Source of the DNA: a virus
DNA length: 64,000 nucleotides
IMG/VR virus record: IMGVR_UViG_3300008516_000190
Coordinates: 1-64,000 of that record
Reading direction: 5' to 3' (one strand)
In this document: positions 33,532 to 40,593 of the stretch, piece after piece
Layout of the letters: each line of letters opens with the position of its first letter
Position numbering within the stretch: position 1 is the first letter of the stretch
Notes under the pieces: generated by a model
What the model was told of the DNA's origin: nothing
The model's input: only the letters and a program-made list of their open reading frames with translations
The model's database searches: none
Translations under genes and position numbers: made by a program

Positions 33532-34114
33532 TGTTGACGTAGAAGCAGACGGTCCCATACCTGGTCCTAACTCTATGTTGAGCATTGCGGCCGCGGCATT
33601 TGACCGTGAAGGAAACATGGTAGGAACATTTGAAGCTAATCTCAAGGAACTTCCGGATGCAGAGCAGGATCCTAATACCATGAAGTTCTGGAGTCGCAAC
33701 AAAGAGGCGTGGGATGAATGCCGAAAGAATCCCGGAGATCCGGAAGAAGTAATGAAACGGTTTCACAAGTGGGTCACTGCAACCGCTTTGAAGTTTAACT
33801 GCAAACCCGTGCTCGTTGCTTTTCCCGCAGGTTTTGATTTCACTTTTGTATACTGGTATCTCATAAGATTCATGAAGCATTCGCCATTTTCGTTTTCTGC
33901 GCTGGACATGAAAACTTTTGCAATGTTTTTGATAAATTGCGAGTACCGAAAAGTAACAAAAGCCAGGATGCCAGGCCGGTGGATGAATACGGCACACAAG
34001 CACACTCACAAGGCTATTGATGATGCTATTGAACAAGGACACATATTCATAAACATGATACGCGAATACAGGTCCTTTATCAGTATGCTTTCTAATCCTG
34101 AAACTATGCCATGA
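33515..34114 (+). CDS. DEDDh-type 3'-5' exonuclease
   Basis: 199 residues. Exo I D8-V-E10 (FSVDVEADG), Exo II D108 (AFPAGFDFTF), Exo III H165 and D169 (HKAID). The complete DEDDh set suggests an active RNase T/DnaQ/oligoribonuclease-like enzyme that trims RNA or DNA 3' ends with two metal ions. Single domain, no polymerase. In the phage it may act on tRNA ends, RNA fragments or proofreading; note the CCA-adding enzyme 0.9 kb downstream. Confidence 0.82.
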   Translation: MEMYFSVDVEADGPIPGPNSMLSIAAAAFDREGNMVGTFEANLKELPDAEQDPNTMKFWSRNKEAWDECRKNPGDPEEVMKRFHKWVTATALKFNCKPVLVAFPAGFDFTFVYWYLIRFMKHSPFSFSALDMKTFAMFLINCEYRKVTKARMPGRWMNTAHKHTHKAIDDAIEQGHIFINMIREYRSFISMLSNPETMP

Positions 34115-34314
34115 TAAGCAAGAGCGTTGTAGCTAAAAAATTATTGTTGGACAAAAACTGTTGCAAGTGCCTTTACGGATACCGACGTCTTCATCCAAAA
34201 ACACATAAATACCAATACTTATGCATGTTGCGTTCGCGGCAGAGTGGTGTAGACGAAAATATTTCCAATGATTATACATGTCGGGACTTTTACCGCGGTT
34301 ATAAAACGAAATGA
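34111..34314 (+). CDS. Small zinc-ribbon-like protein with AKKLLL module
   Basis: 67 residues, MISKSVVAKKLLLDKNCCKCLY start, then LCMLRSRQSG and YTCRDFY. Layout is module, CxxC, Cys near 37, Cys near 57. First of four adjacent genes of the same design, with overlaps of 4, 4 and 32 bases. Overlaps the exonuclease stop by ATGA. Function unknown. Confidence 0.68.
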   Translation: MISKSVVAKKLLLDKNCCKCLYGYRRLHPKTHKYQYLCMLRSRQSGVDENISNDYTCRDFYRGYKTK

Positions 34315-34538
34315 GAGATAGATTTACAAAAGAGTGCGCAAAAAAATTATTATTAGGTAAAACATGTCAGAGGTGCATACATTTTTATCATTTAGATGCA
34401 TACGGCAATAATATAGGGCATTATTGCGCGCACCCGCTTTGGAGTAACAATAAAAATCATGACTTTATTGGTAAAGTTTGTAAAATAAATGTCATGGGAA
34501 CATGTGATTTTTGGGAAGGTTCAAAACGTATAGTATGA
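34311..34538 (+). CDS. Small zinc-ribbon-like protein with AKKLLL module
   Basis: 75 residues; KECAKKLLLGKTCQRC at the N-terminus, then HYCAHP, KVCKIN and GTCDFWEG. The GTCDFW end matches GTCDE/GKCEWF of the 24879 product. ATGA overlaps both sides. Second of four tandem relatives. Confidence 0.68.
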   Translation: MRDRFTKECAKKLLLGKTCQRCIHFYHLDAYGNNIGHYCAHPLWSNNKNHDFIGKVCKINVMGTCDFWEGSKRIV

Positions 34539-34843
34539 AAAAAGCGAACGTCGCCAAAAAACTGCTATTAGATAAAGGATGTATAAATTGCCTCTATTGT
34601 ATAAAGGGCTCTTTTGAATATAAAGACTGGTATTGTCGACTTGAAGAAAGAAACACATTTTTACACGACAGCGGAATGTGTGATGTCCCAAAAGAACTGT
34701 TTTGTGAAGATTACTATCCTCATGTGAATGACGCCCATAAGCGTGATGACTTCTGGCAACATGTGGAACGTACGCATAAAAAATACATATCTCTTATGCG
34801 GAAAAAACATAATGGCAAACTGGACACGCAAGAAAAAAGCTAA
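34535..34843 (+). CDS. Small zinc-ribbon-like protein with AKKLLL module and basic tail
   Basis: 102 residues from ATG 34535 (ATGA overlap; the frame extends to 34511). ANVAKKLLLDKGCINCLYC start, WYCRLEER, a GMCDVPKELFCEDYYP segment, then a basic helical tail (KKYISLMRKKHNGK). Third of four tandem relatives. Confidence 0.65.
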   Translation: MKKANVAKKLLLDKGCINCLYCIKGSFEYKDWYCRLEERNTFLHDSGMCDVPKELFCEDYYPHVNDAHKRDDFWQHVERTHKKYISLMRKKHNGKLDTQEKS

Positions 34844-35021
34844 AATGCTTTTGATGAATAAAACATGCTTGACGTGTCGTTGGCGTGTGAATATTCCAAT
34901 TGGCACCACTTCTAAGTGTATTAACTTAAACGTGTATCGATCACCAAAGATACCCACCTGCGCGCAGTGGAAACCCGTCATTTCTTCTGGCCGATCGGCC
35001 TTTACAGGACGAGCAATATAG
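34812..35021 (+). CDS. Small zinc-ribbon-like protein with AKMLLM module
   Basis: 69 residues from ATG 34812, overlapping the previous gene by 32 bases; the frame is open to 34728. TRKKKAKMLLMNKTCLTCRW start, SKCINL and PTCAQWKP. Fourth and most divergent tandem relative. Its end overlaps the promoter of the CCA gene. Confidence 0.62.
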   Translation: MANWTRKKKAKMLLMNKTCLTCRWRVNIPIGTTSKCINLNVYRSPKIPTCAQWKPVISSGRSAFTGRAI

Positions 35022-35029
35022 GTTATAAT
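35001..35029 (+). promoter_or_regulatory. Sigma-70-type promoter TTTACA-N17-TATAAT, leaderless geometry
   Basis: -35 TTTACA at 35001-35006, -10 TATAAT at 35024-35029, spacer 17. Predicted +1 is 35036, the A of the CCA gene ATG, with no Shine-Dalgarno possible. Same geometry as the promoter at 24315-24343. Confidence 0.75.
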
Positions 35030-35035
35030 ATAAAC

Positions 35036-36349
35036 ATGAAAGACAAAGCACTAAACATCGTCAAAAAACTTCAAGACAATGGCTATGATGCTGTATATGC
35101 CGGCGGTTCTGTCCGCGATATGCTTCTCGGCCACAAGCCTCATGATTATGACATCGCCACCAATGCTCTTCCGGAAAAGGTTGAGGAGCTTTTTGACCTC
35201 ACCCTTCCCATCGGTAAAACTTTCGGTGTTGTTGTGGTTATGATGGACGGCGACCCTTTTGAGGTGGCCACCTTCAGAACCGACGGTGAGTATTTGGACG
35301 GCCGTCACCCTTCTAAAGTAACCTATGCTACCATTCAAGAGGATGCCGAGCGCAGGGACTTTACTATCAACGCCATGTTTTATGATCCTATCGAAGACCA
35401 TTTCATCGATCTGGTTGACGGCAAGAAAGACCTGGAAAACAAAAACTTAAGGTTTGTCGGCGACTCTCAAAAAAGAATCGATGAGGATAAGTTGAGAATG
35501 CTACGGGCCGTTAGGTTCGCAGTTCGTTTTGATATGAAGATTGAAGACGAGTCTTTTCAGGCTATCGTCCGCAACTCTCATAAAATCCATGAGGTTTCTA
35601 ACGAGAGGATCCAGGATGAGTTGTCCAAGCTGTTCAGGCTTGGTGAATCTACAAGAGCGTTGGATCTCCTATGGTCTTCTGGTCTTCTTAAACAAGTTCT
35701 TCCGGAAGTCGCAAACATGAAGGGCTGTCCACAAGAACCCAAGTGGCATCCAGAGGGTGATGTTTTTGAGCATACCAAGATTGTAATGGACCTTCTTTTC
35801 GAGGAGAACGAGGACCTCAAAGACGAGACCATTTGGGCGACTCTGCTTCATGACATCGGGAAGCCTCCGGTGACTGTCTATGAGAACGGCAGAGTCAGAA
35901 GTCGCGCTCATGAGTTTGTTGGGGCTGACATGGCCAAAGAGCGGCTCAAAGAGCTTAAGTTTTCAACCAAGTTCATTGAGTTGGTATATAATTTGATTCA
36001 TGACCATATGCGCATTAAGAAAGCAACCAAGATGCGTACCGCTAAACTCAAGAGAATGCTCGCTCAGCCTTATTTGGTTGAGTTGATGCAACTATGTCGT
36101 GCCGATTCTCTTTCTTCTACCAAGATGATTGAGTGGTACGATTATATTAACGAGAAACTCGACACTTTTGAGCCCGAAGAGATTAAGCCTCCACGACTAA
36201 TCGACGGTCATGATTTGATCGAACTCGGTCTTGAACCAGGGCCTATCTTCCGGGAGCTTTTGGAAGATGTAACCGACAAGCAACTCGAAGATGTTCTGAA
36301 AAGCAAGGAAGATGCTATCAGATATATCAAAGAGAAGATTGACAACTAA
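35036..36349 (+). CDS. cca: CCA tRNA nucleotidyltransferase with HD domain
   Basis: 437 residues from ATG 35036. Class II polymerase-beta-type head GGSVRD at 23-28 and DYD at 37-39, RRDFTINAMFYDP, the RMLRAVRFAVRF neck helix, then an HD hydrolase domain with H272-D273 (LLHDIGKP). Adds or repairs the 3' CCA of tRNAs; the HD domain, as in E. coli Cca, may carry phosphohydrolase/phosphatase activity. The gene has its own promoter and its own terminator, so it is an independent, moron-like unit. The upstream open frame from 34967 is not used in this view. Confidence 0.9.
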   Translation: MKDKALNIVKKLQDNGYDAVYAGGSVRDMLLGHKPHDYDIATNALPEKVEELFDLTLPIGKTFGVVVVMMDGDPFEVATFRTDGEYLDGRHPSKVTYATIQEDAERRDFTINAMFYDPIEDHFIDLVDGKKDLENKNLRFVGDSQKRIDEDKLRMLRAVRFAVRFDMKIEDESFQAIVRNSHKIHEVSNERIQDELSKLFRLGESTRALDLLWSSGLLKQVLPEVANMKGCPQEPKWHPEGDVFEHTKIVMDLLFEENEDLKDETIWATLLHDIGKPPVTVYENGRVRSRAHEFVGADMAKERLKELKFSTKFIELVYNLIHDHMRIKKATKMRTAKLKRMLAQPYLVELMQLCRADSLSSTKMIEWYDYINEKLDTFEPEEIKPPRLIDGHDLIELGLEPGPIFRELLEDVTDKQLEDVLKSKEDAIRYIKEKIDN

Positions 36350-36381
36350 GGCAGCTCCTTAGGGAGCTGTCTTTTTTTTTT
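36350..36381 (+). terminator. Intrinsic terminator after cca
   Basis: Nine-base-pair stem (36350-36358 with 36363-36371, one G-U) around a TTAG loop, followed by ten T (36372-36381). It starts immediately after the TAA. Confidence 0.92.
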
Positions 36382-36401
36382 GTCATGACATATATAATAG
36401 C

Positions 36402-36953
36402 ATGAGATACATGTATAAAAAGATTATATACGTAGATATGGATGATGTTCTGGCAGACATGATCGTGGGCATCGTCGATGGATACAACGAATTAATGGGC
36501 ACTAATCGGCGCCCGGAAGAAATATATCAATGGGAATTTTATAGATGCTTCGGTCATAACGACGAAGAGGGTTTTGAGATTCTTACTAAAATATTCTCTA
36601 AAAAGGGCTTTTGGTTCAATCTCGAGCCAAAACCAGATGCCGCGGAAGTATTAAAACTGCTCAACGAAAAATATCAAGTATATGTTTGTACCGCCCCGTT
36701 TCCATGCAAAAACTGTATCCCCGAGAAAATACAGTGGCTGAATAAATACTTTCCTTTTATCAAAAATGAACAAATGATATTCATTACCGACAAGTGGCGA
36801 TTAAAAGGAAACTACATGATTGATGATAGACCTTTGTGTTTGCGCCGCTTTTCGGGAACAGGGATACTCTTTAGAACCCCCGCCAACCGTAATTACAACG
36901 CCTTCGAACACACATTTGAAAACTGGAATCAAATAAAAGACTTCCTCATCTAA
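36402..36953 (+). CDS. 5'(3')-deoxyribonucleotidase-like HAD phosphatase
   Basis: 183 residues. HAD motif I VDMDDVLAD with D12 and D14, a four-helix-type cap insert, motif II VYVCTAPF, and late K...IDDRP. This is the NT5C family, which removes phosphate from deoxynucleoside monophosphates. It likely tunes dNMP/dNTP pools in infection. A TATAAT at 36393-36398 lies 3 bases before ATG 36402; a second in-frame ATG at 36411 might be the real start if transcription begins near 36405. No Shine-Dalgarno is seen. Confidence 0.82.
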   Translation: MRYMYKKIIYVDMDDVLADMIVGIVDGYNELMGTNRRPEEIYQWEFYRCFGHNDEEGFEILTKIFSKKGFWFNLEPKPDAAEVLKLLNEKYQVYVCTAPFPCKNCIPEKIQWLNKYFPFIKNEQMIFITDKWRLKGNYMIDDRPLCLRRFSGTGILFRTPANRNYNAFEHTFENWNQIKDFLI

Positions 36954-36959
36954 AGATAA
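36953..36959 (+). promoter_or_regulatory. AAGATAA box, candidate late promoter
   Basis: Overlaps the stop of the nucleotidase gene and lies 7 bases before ATG 36967. If the box marks position -10, the transcript would begin at about the ATG. Confidence 0.35.
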
Positions 36960-36966
36960 CCTTGTG

Positions 36967-37320
36967 ATGAAAAGAAAACCAATAAACTACAAAGATTTCG
37001 ACGAAGAAGATACAGCGCTCACCATAGACGACAAAAGAGAGCAGCATGTCCTTGCTATCATTTCGCACAAGGAACGCGTCGCTCTTACGGAACCAGGAGC
37101 ACAGGGCCTTCCTTATATGAAGCGATCAATAGGGCTGGCTGCTCAAATGCTTGGCCTTCCTGACGCACAAAAAATAAGTGTCACTGTCGATACAGACTAC
37201 TCTCCTGTTAAGTATAATATTGAGAATAAGCGCGACAAGATAAAGTATCTGTATGAAAATGGTCGTGCGATGTGGAAGCGCGCTTATATTGTAACTTTTT
37301 TAAAGTTTTATAAAGACTAA
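36967..37320 (+). CDS. Unknown protein
   Basis: 117 residues from ATG 36967 (a GTG sits one codon earlier). Acidic N-terminus (DFDEEDTALTIDDKRE), then a mixed alpha/beta region. No Shine-Dalgarno; an AAGATAA box is immediately upstream. No family recognised. Confidence 0.6.
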   Translation: MKRKPINYKDFDEEDTALTIDDKREQHVLAIISHKERVALTEPGAQGLPYMKRSIGLAAQMLGLPDAQKISVTVDTDYSPVKYNIENKRDKIKYLYENGRAMWKRAYIVTFLKFYKD

Positions 37321-37335
37321 TACTTCTTTCCAATA

Positions 37336-37342
37336 AAGATAA
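37336..37342 (+). promoter_or_regulatory. AAGATAA box, candidate late promoter
   Basis: In the 58-base gap before ATG 37379, context ATAAAGATAAATGA, with an AGGAG Shine-Dalgarno downstream at 37369-37373. It closely matches the box at 5026-5038. Confidence 0.5.
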
Positions 37343-37378
37343 ATGAAATAACACCAAGTCGACAATTAGGAGTGTACA

Positions 37379-37825
37379 ATGAGCGTGGAGAAAGCATATC
37401 TGTTGAACTTTGGTGCCCTCTTGTCCGATGGGATAATAAAGGCAATAAAGAAAGACCACGAAATATCTAATGTTGAACAGGTACACATTAGAGCCTCTCT
37501 CAATCTCAAGAAGCACAGCACTTATATACAAGTACATGACATCGTAGAAAAAAATAAGGATTATTTCTGCTCCGGTGTTCCTGTTGTGGTCAATCTGCCG
37601 GGTTTACCAGTTTATGTGGCTCATCTGTTAACTGAAATCAGCGCGCTTACGTCCAAGTTGCCTGTCATAGTTGAGTGTGTAAAAGACTATGACTCGGACG
37701 GCATATTTAGCGATTTCAAATACAAGAGGCTTTACGATCTTGACAGAGAAAGAAGTTGGAGCAGAGAGAACTACAAAAGAAATCCTCAGGCTCGCTACGA
37801 TGACGAGAAAGATAGTAAACAATAA
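37379..37825 (+). CDS. Unknown protein, faint resemblance to Csx15-type CRISPR-associated proteins
   Basis: 148 residues with AGGAG upstream. A compact domain at 5-105: AYLLNFGALLSDG start, then GVPVVVNLPGLPVYVAHLL followed by ALTSKLPVIVECVKD. The order 'LNF...L', 'P-x-x-VN-x-PGL', 'LL-x-E', 'LPxI' recalls the small Csx15 family linked to type III CRISPR signalling, though without the usual HG pair. The C-terminal 40 residues are charged and disordered-looking. The resemblance is by eye only; function unproven. Confidence 0.55.
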   Translation: MSVEKAYLLNFGALLSDGIIKAIKKDHEISNVEQVHIRASLNLKKHSTYIQVHDIVEKNKDYFCSGVPVVVNLPGLPVYVAHLLTEISALTSKLPVIVECVKDYDSDGIFSDFKYKRLYDLDRERSWSRENYKRNPQARYDDEKDSKQ

Positions 37826-37842
37826 TCTCCGAGATCACATTA

Positions 37843-38589
37843 ATGAAAATAAGCAAAATACTCAAAGCCGCGGCAATAGGTATCGTTGGCGCACACGCTA
37901 TCAAAACATTTCACACTAAGCGATATACGGCTCCAGGTTACTCTATAAAACCGGCTGGAACAAGCGACTTCGCTCCAGCTGAACTCAACAAGCCCATTCC
38001 AAAGAAAAAACCAGGCGCCAACCCTTTGACAGTAACGTTTGTTTATTCCGGCGACCACATGGGCACTATGATATTCAAGTGGGATTATTTGTGGATAACT
38101 CCCAAAGAAAAGTTGATATATACTCGCAATGACATAATATCCTGGTTGAAAGACAGGATCCTATCCAACTCAGACAAAAAAAGCAAATATATAGTCATAA
38201 AAAAACTGGACGACAGAACTATAACTTTCGCTTTTGATCATAACACCTGGTTTAAAGATACTCTGAAAAATGCCAAGGCGACAATCGGTTATATCCCAAA
38301 CAAAGTGTTTATTAAGTGGACAGTTCCGATACCAGATTTGCCAATGACGAAATACTCCCGGGCTTTTCTCACCACTTTTCTCTGTAGGAATCTGAATACC
38401 TATTTCAGAAAGAACCGGTCAGCTATGAAGTTTCAAAAGTATTACAAGTGGCTCGATAAAGTCAATCCTGATTTCTTTCACTACAATGTTGATTGGTTCA
38501 AGTTAGAGTGGATTTTGACCCTCAAAAACACAGTAATACTTGGCACATTAGCCACGGCCTTCGGTGTCAAAAAAGCCCTCAAACCATAA
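37843..38589 (+). CDS. Unknown protein
   Basis: 248 residues, basic, with an N-terminal hydrophobic helix (ISKILKAAAIGIVGAHAI) that could be a signal or membrane anchor and a second near the C-terminus (TVILGTLATAFGV). The middle is beta-rich with many Trp/Tyr/Lys. No family recognised. Confidence 0.6.
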   Translation: MKISKILKAAAIGIVGAHAIKTFHTKRYTAPGYSIKPAGTSDFAPAELNKPIPKKKPGANPLTVTFVYSGDHMGTMIFKWDYLWITPKEKLIYTRNDIISWLKDRILSNSDKKSKYIVIKKLDDRTITFAFDHNTWFKDTLKNAKATIGYIPNKVFIKWTVPIPDLPMTKYSRAFLTTFLCRNLNTYFRKNRSAMKFQKYYKWLDKVNPDFFHYNVDWFKLEWILTLKNTVILGTLATAFGVKKALKP

Positions 38590-38604
38590 AGCATATATAA
38601 CTAT

Positions 38605-38934
38605 GTGAATAATATCGACCTCCTGCACATTAAGGAAATAGCAATAGAAGCAGATAATTTTATTCGCCTTTTGTACCGTGGGCAGCACAGCCCTTACGCT
38701 CTTTTATACGAACAAGTACACGCGGCTATAGACTTAAGTATTGGGAGAACGAGAATAGAAATACCTTTTATTGTTTTTGATAATCCTACCCAGAACGGCT
38801 CATATGAAAAATTTTCTGATATACATTTCACCTATGATAGAACAAAAGACAGAACCGAAATGTTAAACGATCTAATAAATAGCACCAAAAAGGAAATTGA
38901 AAAATACAATGATTCAGAGCAAGCACAAGGGTAA
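38605..38934 (+). CDS. Unknown acidic protein
   Basis: 109 residues from GTG; no Shine-Dalgarno. An AAAGCATATATAA element is 4 bases upstream, a motif also seen near 39883 and (as AAAGCATATATAG) near 41739. Helical ends with a central beta segment (TRIEIPFIVFDNP). Overlaps the nuclease gene by 26 bases. Confidence 0.58.
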   Translation: MNNIDLLHIKEIAIEADNFIRLLYRGQHSPYALLYEQVHAAIDLSIGRTRIEIPFIVFDNPTQNGSYEKFSDIHFTYDRTKDRTEMLNDLINSTKKEIEKYNDSEQAQG

Positions 38935-39403
38935 CGCCTTCGAGCGTCAGGTTTGCGGGATATTAAAAGAAAGATTTAATCAACCATTTAATCGTGTTCC
39001 TACGTCTGGCGCAATAGGAACAGCACAAAAAGATATACTCACCGAAGAAGCCAAGGGTATCTTAACCGGTGATATAATCTGCCCCAAGAACTTCAGATTT
39101 TCAGTTGAATGTAAATCTCGCAAAGAGTTTAGTCTTTGGGGTCTGCTTGGCGACGCCAAGGAAACAGAATGGCTTGATTGGTGGAAACAAGCTTGTGAAG
39201 ATGCCCACAGAGCGAATAAACAGCCCATTGTAATAGTAAAATATAATAATAGAAAAATACTTGCCTTTATAGACGGAGAAAACGAAGCGATATTGTATAA
39301 TGCCAGCGTTAGATTTGTCAAGTATGAAGACTTTTTAGTGTGCCTGCTTGACAATATACTAAAATTTCCAAACGAATCTTTCTTCAAACAGCAGCAATCG
39401 TGA
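38909..39403 (+). CDS. PD-(D/E)XK nuclease, Holliday-junction-resolvase-like
   Basis: 164 residues from ATG 38909 (a TTG at 38897 is possible). KHKGNAFERQVCGIL supplies the first conserved Glu, then a TGDIICP and FSVECKSRKEF, the D...ExK core. This pattern is typical of small resolvase-like endonucleases that cut branched DNA during phage replication or packaging. No extra domain. Moderate confidence on resolvase, better on the nuclease fold. Confidence 0.68.
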   Translation: MIQSKHKGNAFERQVCGILKERFNQPFNRVPTSGAIGTAQKDILTEEAKGILTGDIICPKNFRFSVECKSRKEFSLWGLLGDAKETEWLDWWKQACEDAHRANKQPIVIVKYNNRKILAFIDGENEAILYNASVRFVKYEDFLVCLLDNILKFPNESFFKQQQS

Positions 39404-39573
39404 GCTATTGTATCACTAAGATAATCCTTGCTGACGATGACTGACAGTTAGGCGTCACCTTGCGGCCGGCGCTTGACGATCACATATAATTCAGTTTCTC
39501 CCCGCGCGAAGTGTTTTCCGGTGTTGTATTAGATAACCCTCGCGCGGGTATTTTTTTGGCCAAAGATAATGTT
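39404..39573 (+). other. 170-base gap with candidate promoter, hairpin and possible small RNA
   Basis: Contains an AAGATAA box at 39418-39424, a GC-rich middle, and a terminator-like inverted repeat near the end, followed by a second AAGATAA box at 39563-39569. A GTG-started frame from 39511 crosses the hairpin and is disfavoured. No tRNA features recognised. A roughly 120-base transcript ending at the hairpin is possible but unproven. Confidence 0.35.
39501..39557 (+). terminator. Terminator-like inverted repeat with long loop
   Basis: Perfect 9-bp arms CCCGCGCGA (39501-39509) and TCGCGCGGG (39540-39548) around a 30-base loop, followed by TA and seven T (39551-39557). The long loop is unusual for an intrinsic terminator, but the GC-rich stem and T-run fit. 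Confidence 0.5.
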
Positions 39574-39882
39574 ATGAAGTCAGCAACCATACCTGGAAAC
39601 AAATGGGAAGACCCAAAAACATTTACAGTTGGTGAGGTATATTGGGGAGAAACCCAACGGCCAGCTGGTGGTTTGTTCGGTTCAGATATACTTATACAGA
39701 TAACAGACGTCAAGGATGGAAGAATATACTGGCGTGATATATTCCGAGGCACAACCGGCAGTTTTGTGTCGAAGCAATTCACCAGGTTGAGCAAATCGAG
39801 CCTTCTTGTGAGCACCAGTCAAGGAAAGAGAGATCTGCTTGTTAAGTTCTTTATTATGGATTTGTCATATCTGACCAAATGA
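39574..39882 (+). CDS. Unknown small protein
   Basis: 102 residues from ATG 39574, chosen over the GTG at 39511 because that start lies in the terminator-like loop. Beta-rich (FTVGEVYWGE, DILIQITDVKDGRIYWRD). An AAGATAA box ends 4 bases before the ATG and there is no Shine-Dalgarno. No family recognised. Confidence 0.55.
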   Translation: MKSATIPGNKWEDPKTFTVGEVYWGETQRPAGGLFGSDILIQITDVKDGRIYWRDIFRGTTGSFVSKQFTRLSKSSLLVSTSQGKRDLLVKFFIMDLSYLTK

Positions 39883-39913
39883 CAAAGCATATATAATCTC
39901 ATCAGGATGTGAT

Positions 39914-40588
39914 ATGTACTTATCCCCAAGTTTAATTAAAACCTACGAAATATGTAAATTACAGTATAAGTGGCGCTATGTTGACAGGATTGAAAAACCG
40001 CAGCCAGAGACCGACGCTTTAGTTTTTGGCAGTTATGTACACCGCTTCATGGAACTCTATGAGCATAAAAAGGTCAGTGATATCTTACAACAGCTCAAGA
40101 GAGAGTTTAACATTCCCAAGCGCATGGAAAGTAATCTCATAATGGCCATAGGTAATACTGTCAAATATATTAAACAATACGAAGGCTACAAGGGTGAGAA
40201 CGAGCAAAAAATAAAAACCAACGTCGGCAACCTGTATCTGGCGGGAAAAAGCGACAAGATTTACACCACTGACGAGGGTTTGATTATTATAGACTTTAAA
40301 ACTTCCAAAAAATTCTGGAAGGGGATGAACGATCTACAACTAAAGTTTTATTCGTTGGTGTTATCGAAAGAAAGAAGCATCCCTCCAGAGCAAATAGAAA
40401 CTATCGTATATTACAGCTTTCTGGGTTCTATAGATTCCAACACGTACACATCAGATGAAATAGACTACTTTTTAGAATACTTGAAAGATGTTGCGAATAG
40501 GATAAATAAAACCAGGAGTTGGACACCTACTAAAAACAGATTGTGTGATTTTTGTGCCTATAAAGAAGATTGTCCTGCGTGGGAATAA
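39914..40588 (+). CDS. Cas4/RecB-like nuclease with Fe-S cluster cysteines
   Basis: 224 residues. LSPSLIKTYEICKLQYKWRY start with C14, GSYVHRFME, GKSDKIY...IIIDFKTSK (the D...DxK core) and the C-terminal C211-x2-C214-x5-C220. One N-terminal plus three C-terminal cysteines is the 4Fe-4S arrangement of Cas4 and AddB-type nucleases. Expected to be a 5' or end-processing DNA exonuclease in recombination or replication. Stand-alone, with no cas genes nearby, as in other phages. Confidence 0.82.
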   Translation: MYLSPSLIKTYEICKLQYKWRYVDRIEKPQPETDALVFGSYVHRFMELYEHKKVSDILQQLKREFNIPKRMESNLIMAIGNTVKYIKQYEGYKGENEQKIKTNVGNLYLAGKSDKIYTTDEGLIIIDFKTSKKFWKGMNDLQLKFYSLVLSKERSIPPEQIETIVYYSFLGSIDSNTYTSDEIDYFLEYLKDVANRINKTRSWTPTKNRLCDFCAYKEDCPAWE

Positions 40589-40593
40589 TCACA

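Noticed and set aside
33473-34042. 189-residue minus-strand open frame
   Set aside because: Opposite the DEDDh exonuclease, which has complete catalytic motifs; no translation signals on the minus strand.
39404-39500. Possible tRNA in a gene-free gap
   Set aside because: No T-loop (GTTCRA) or acceptor/anticodon arrangement could be formed.
39511-39573. GTG-started N-terminal extension of the gene at 39574
   Set aside because: The GTG lies in the loop of a GC-rich inverted repeat followed by a T-run, better explained as a terminator; ATG 39574 gives a reasonable protein.
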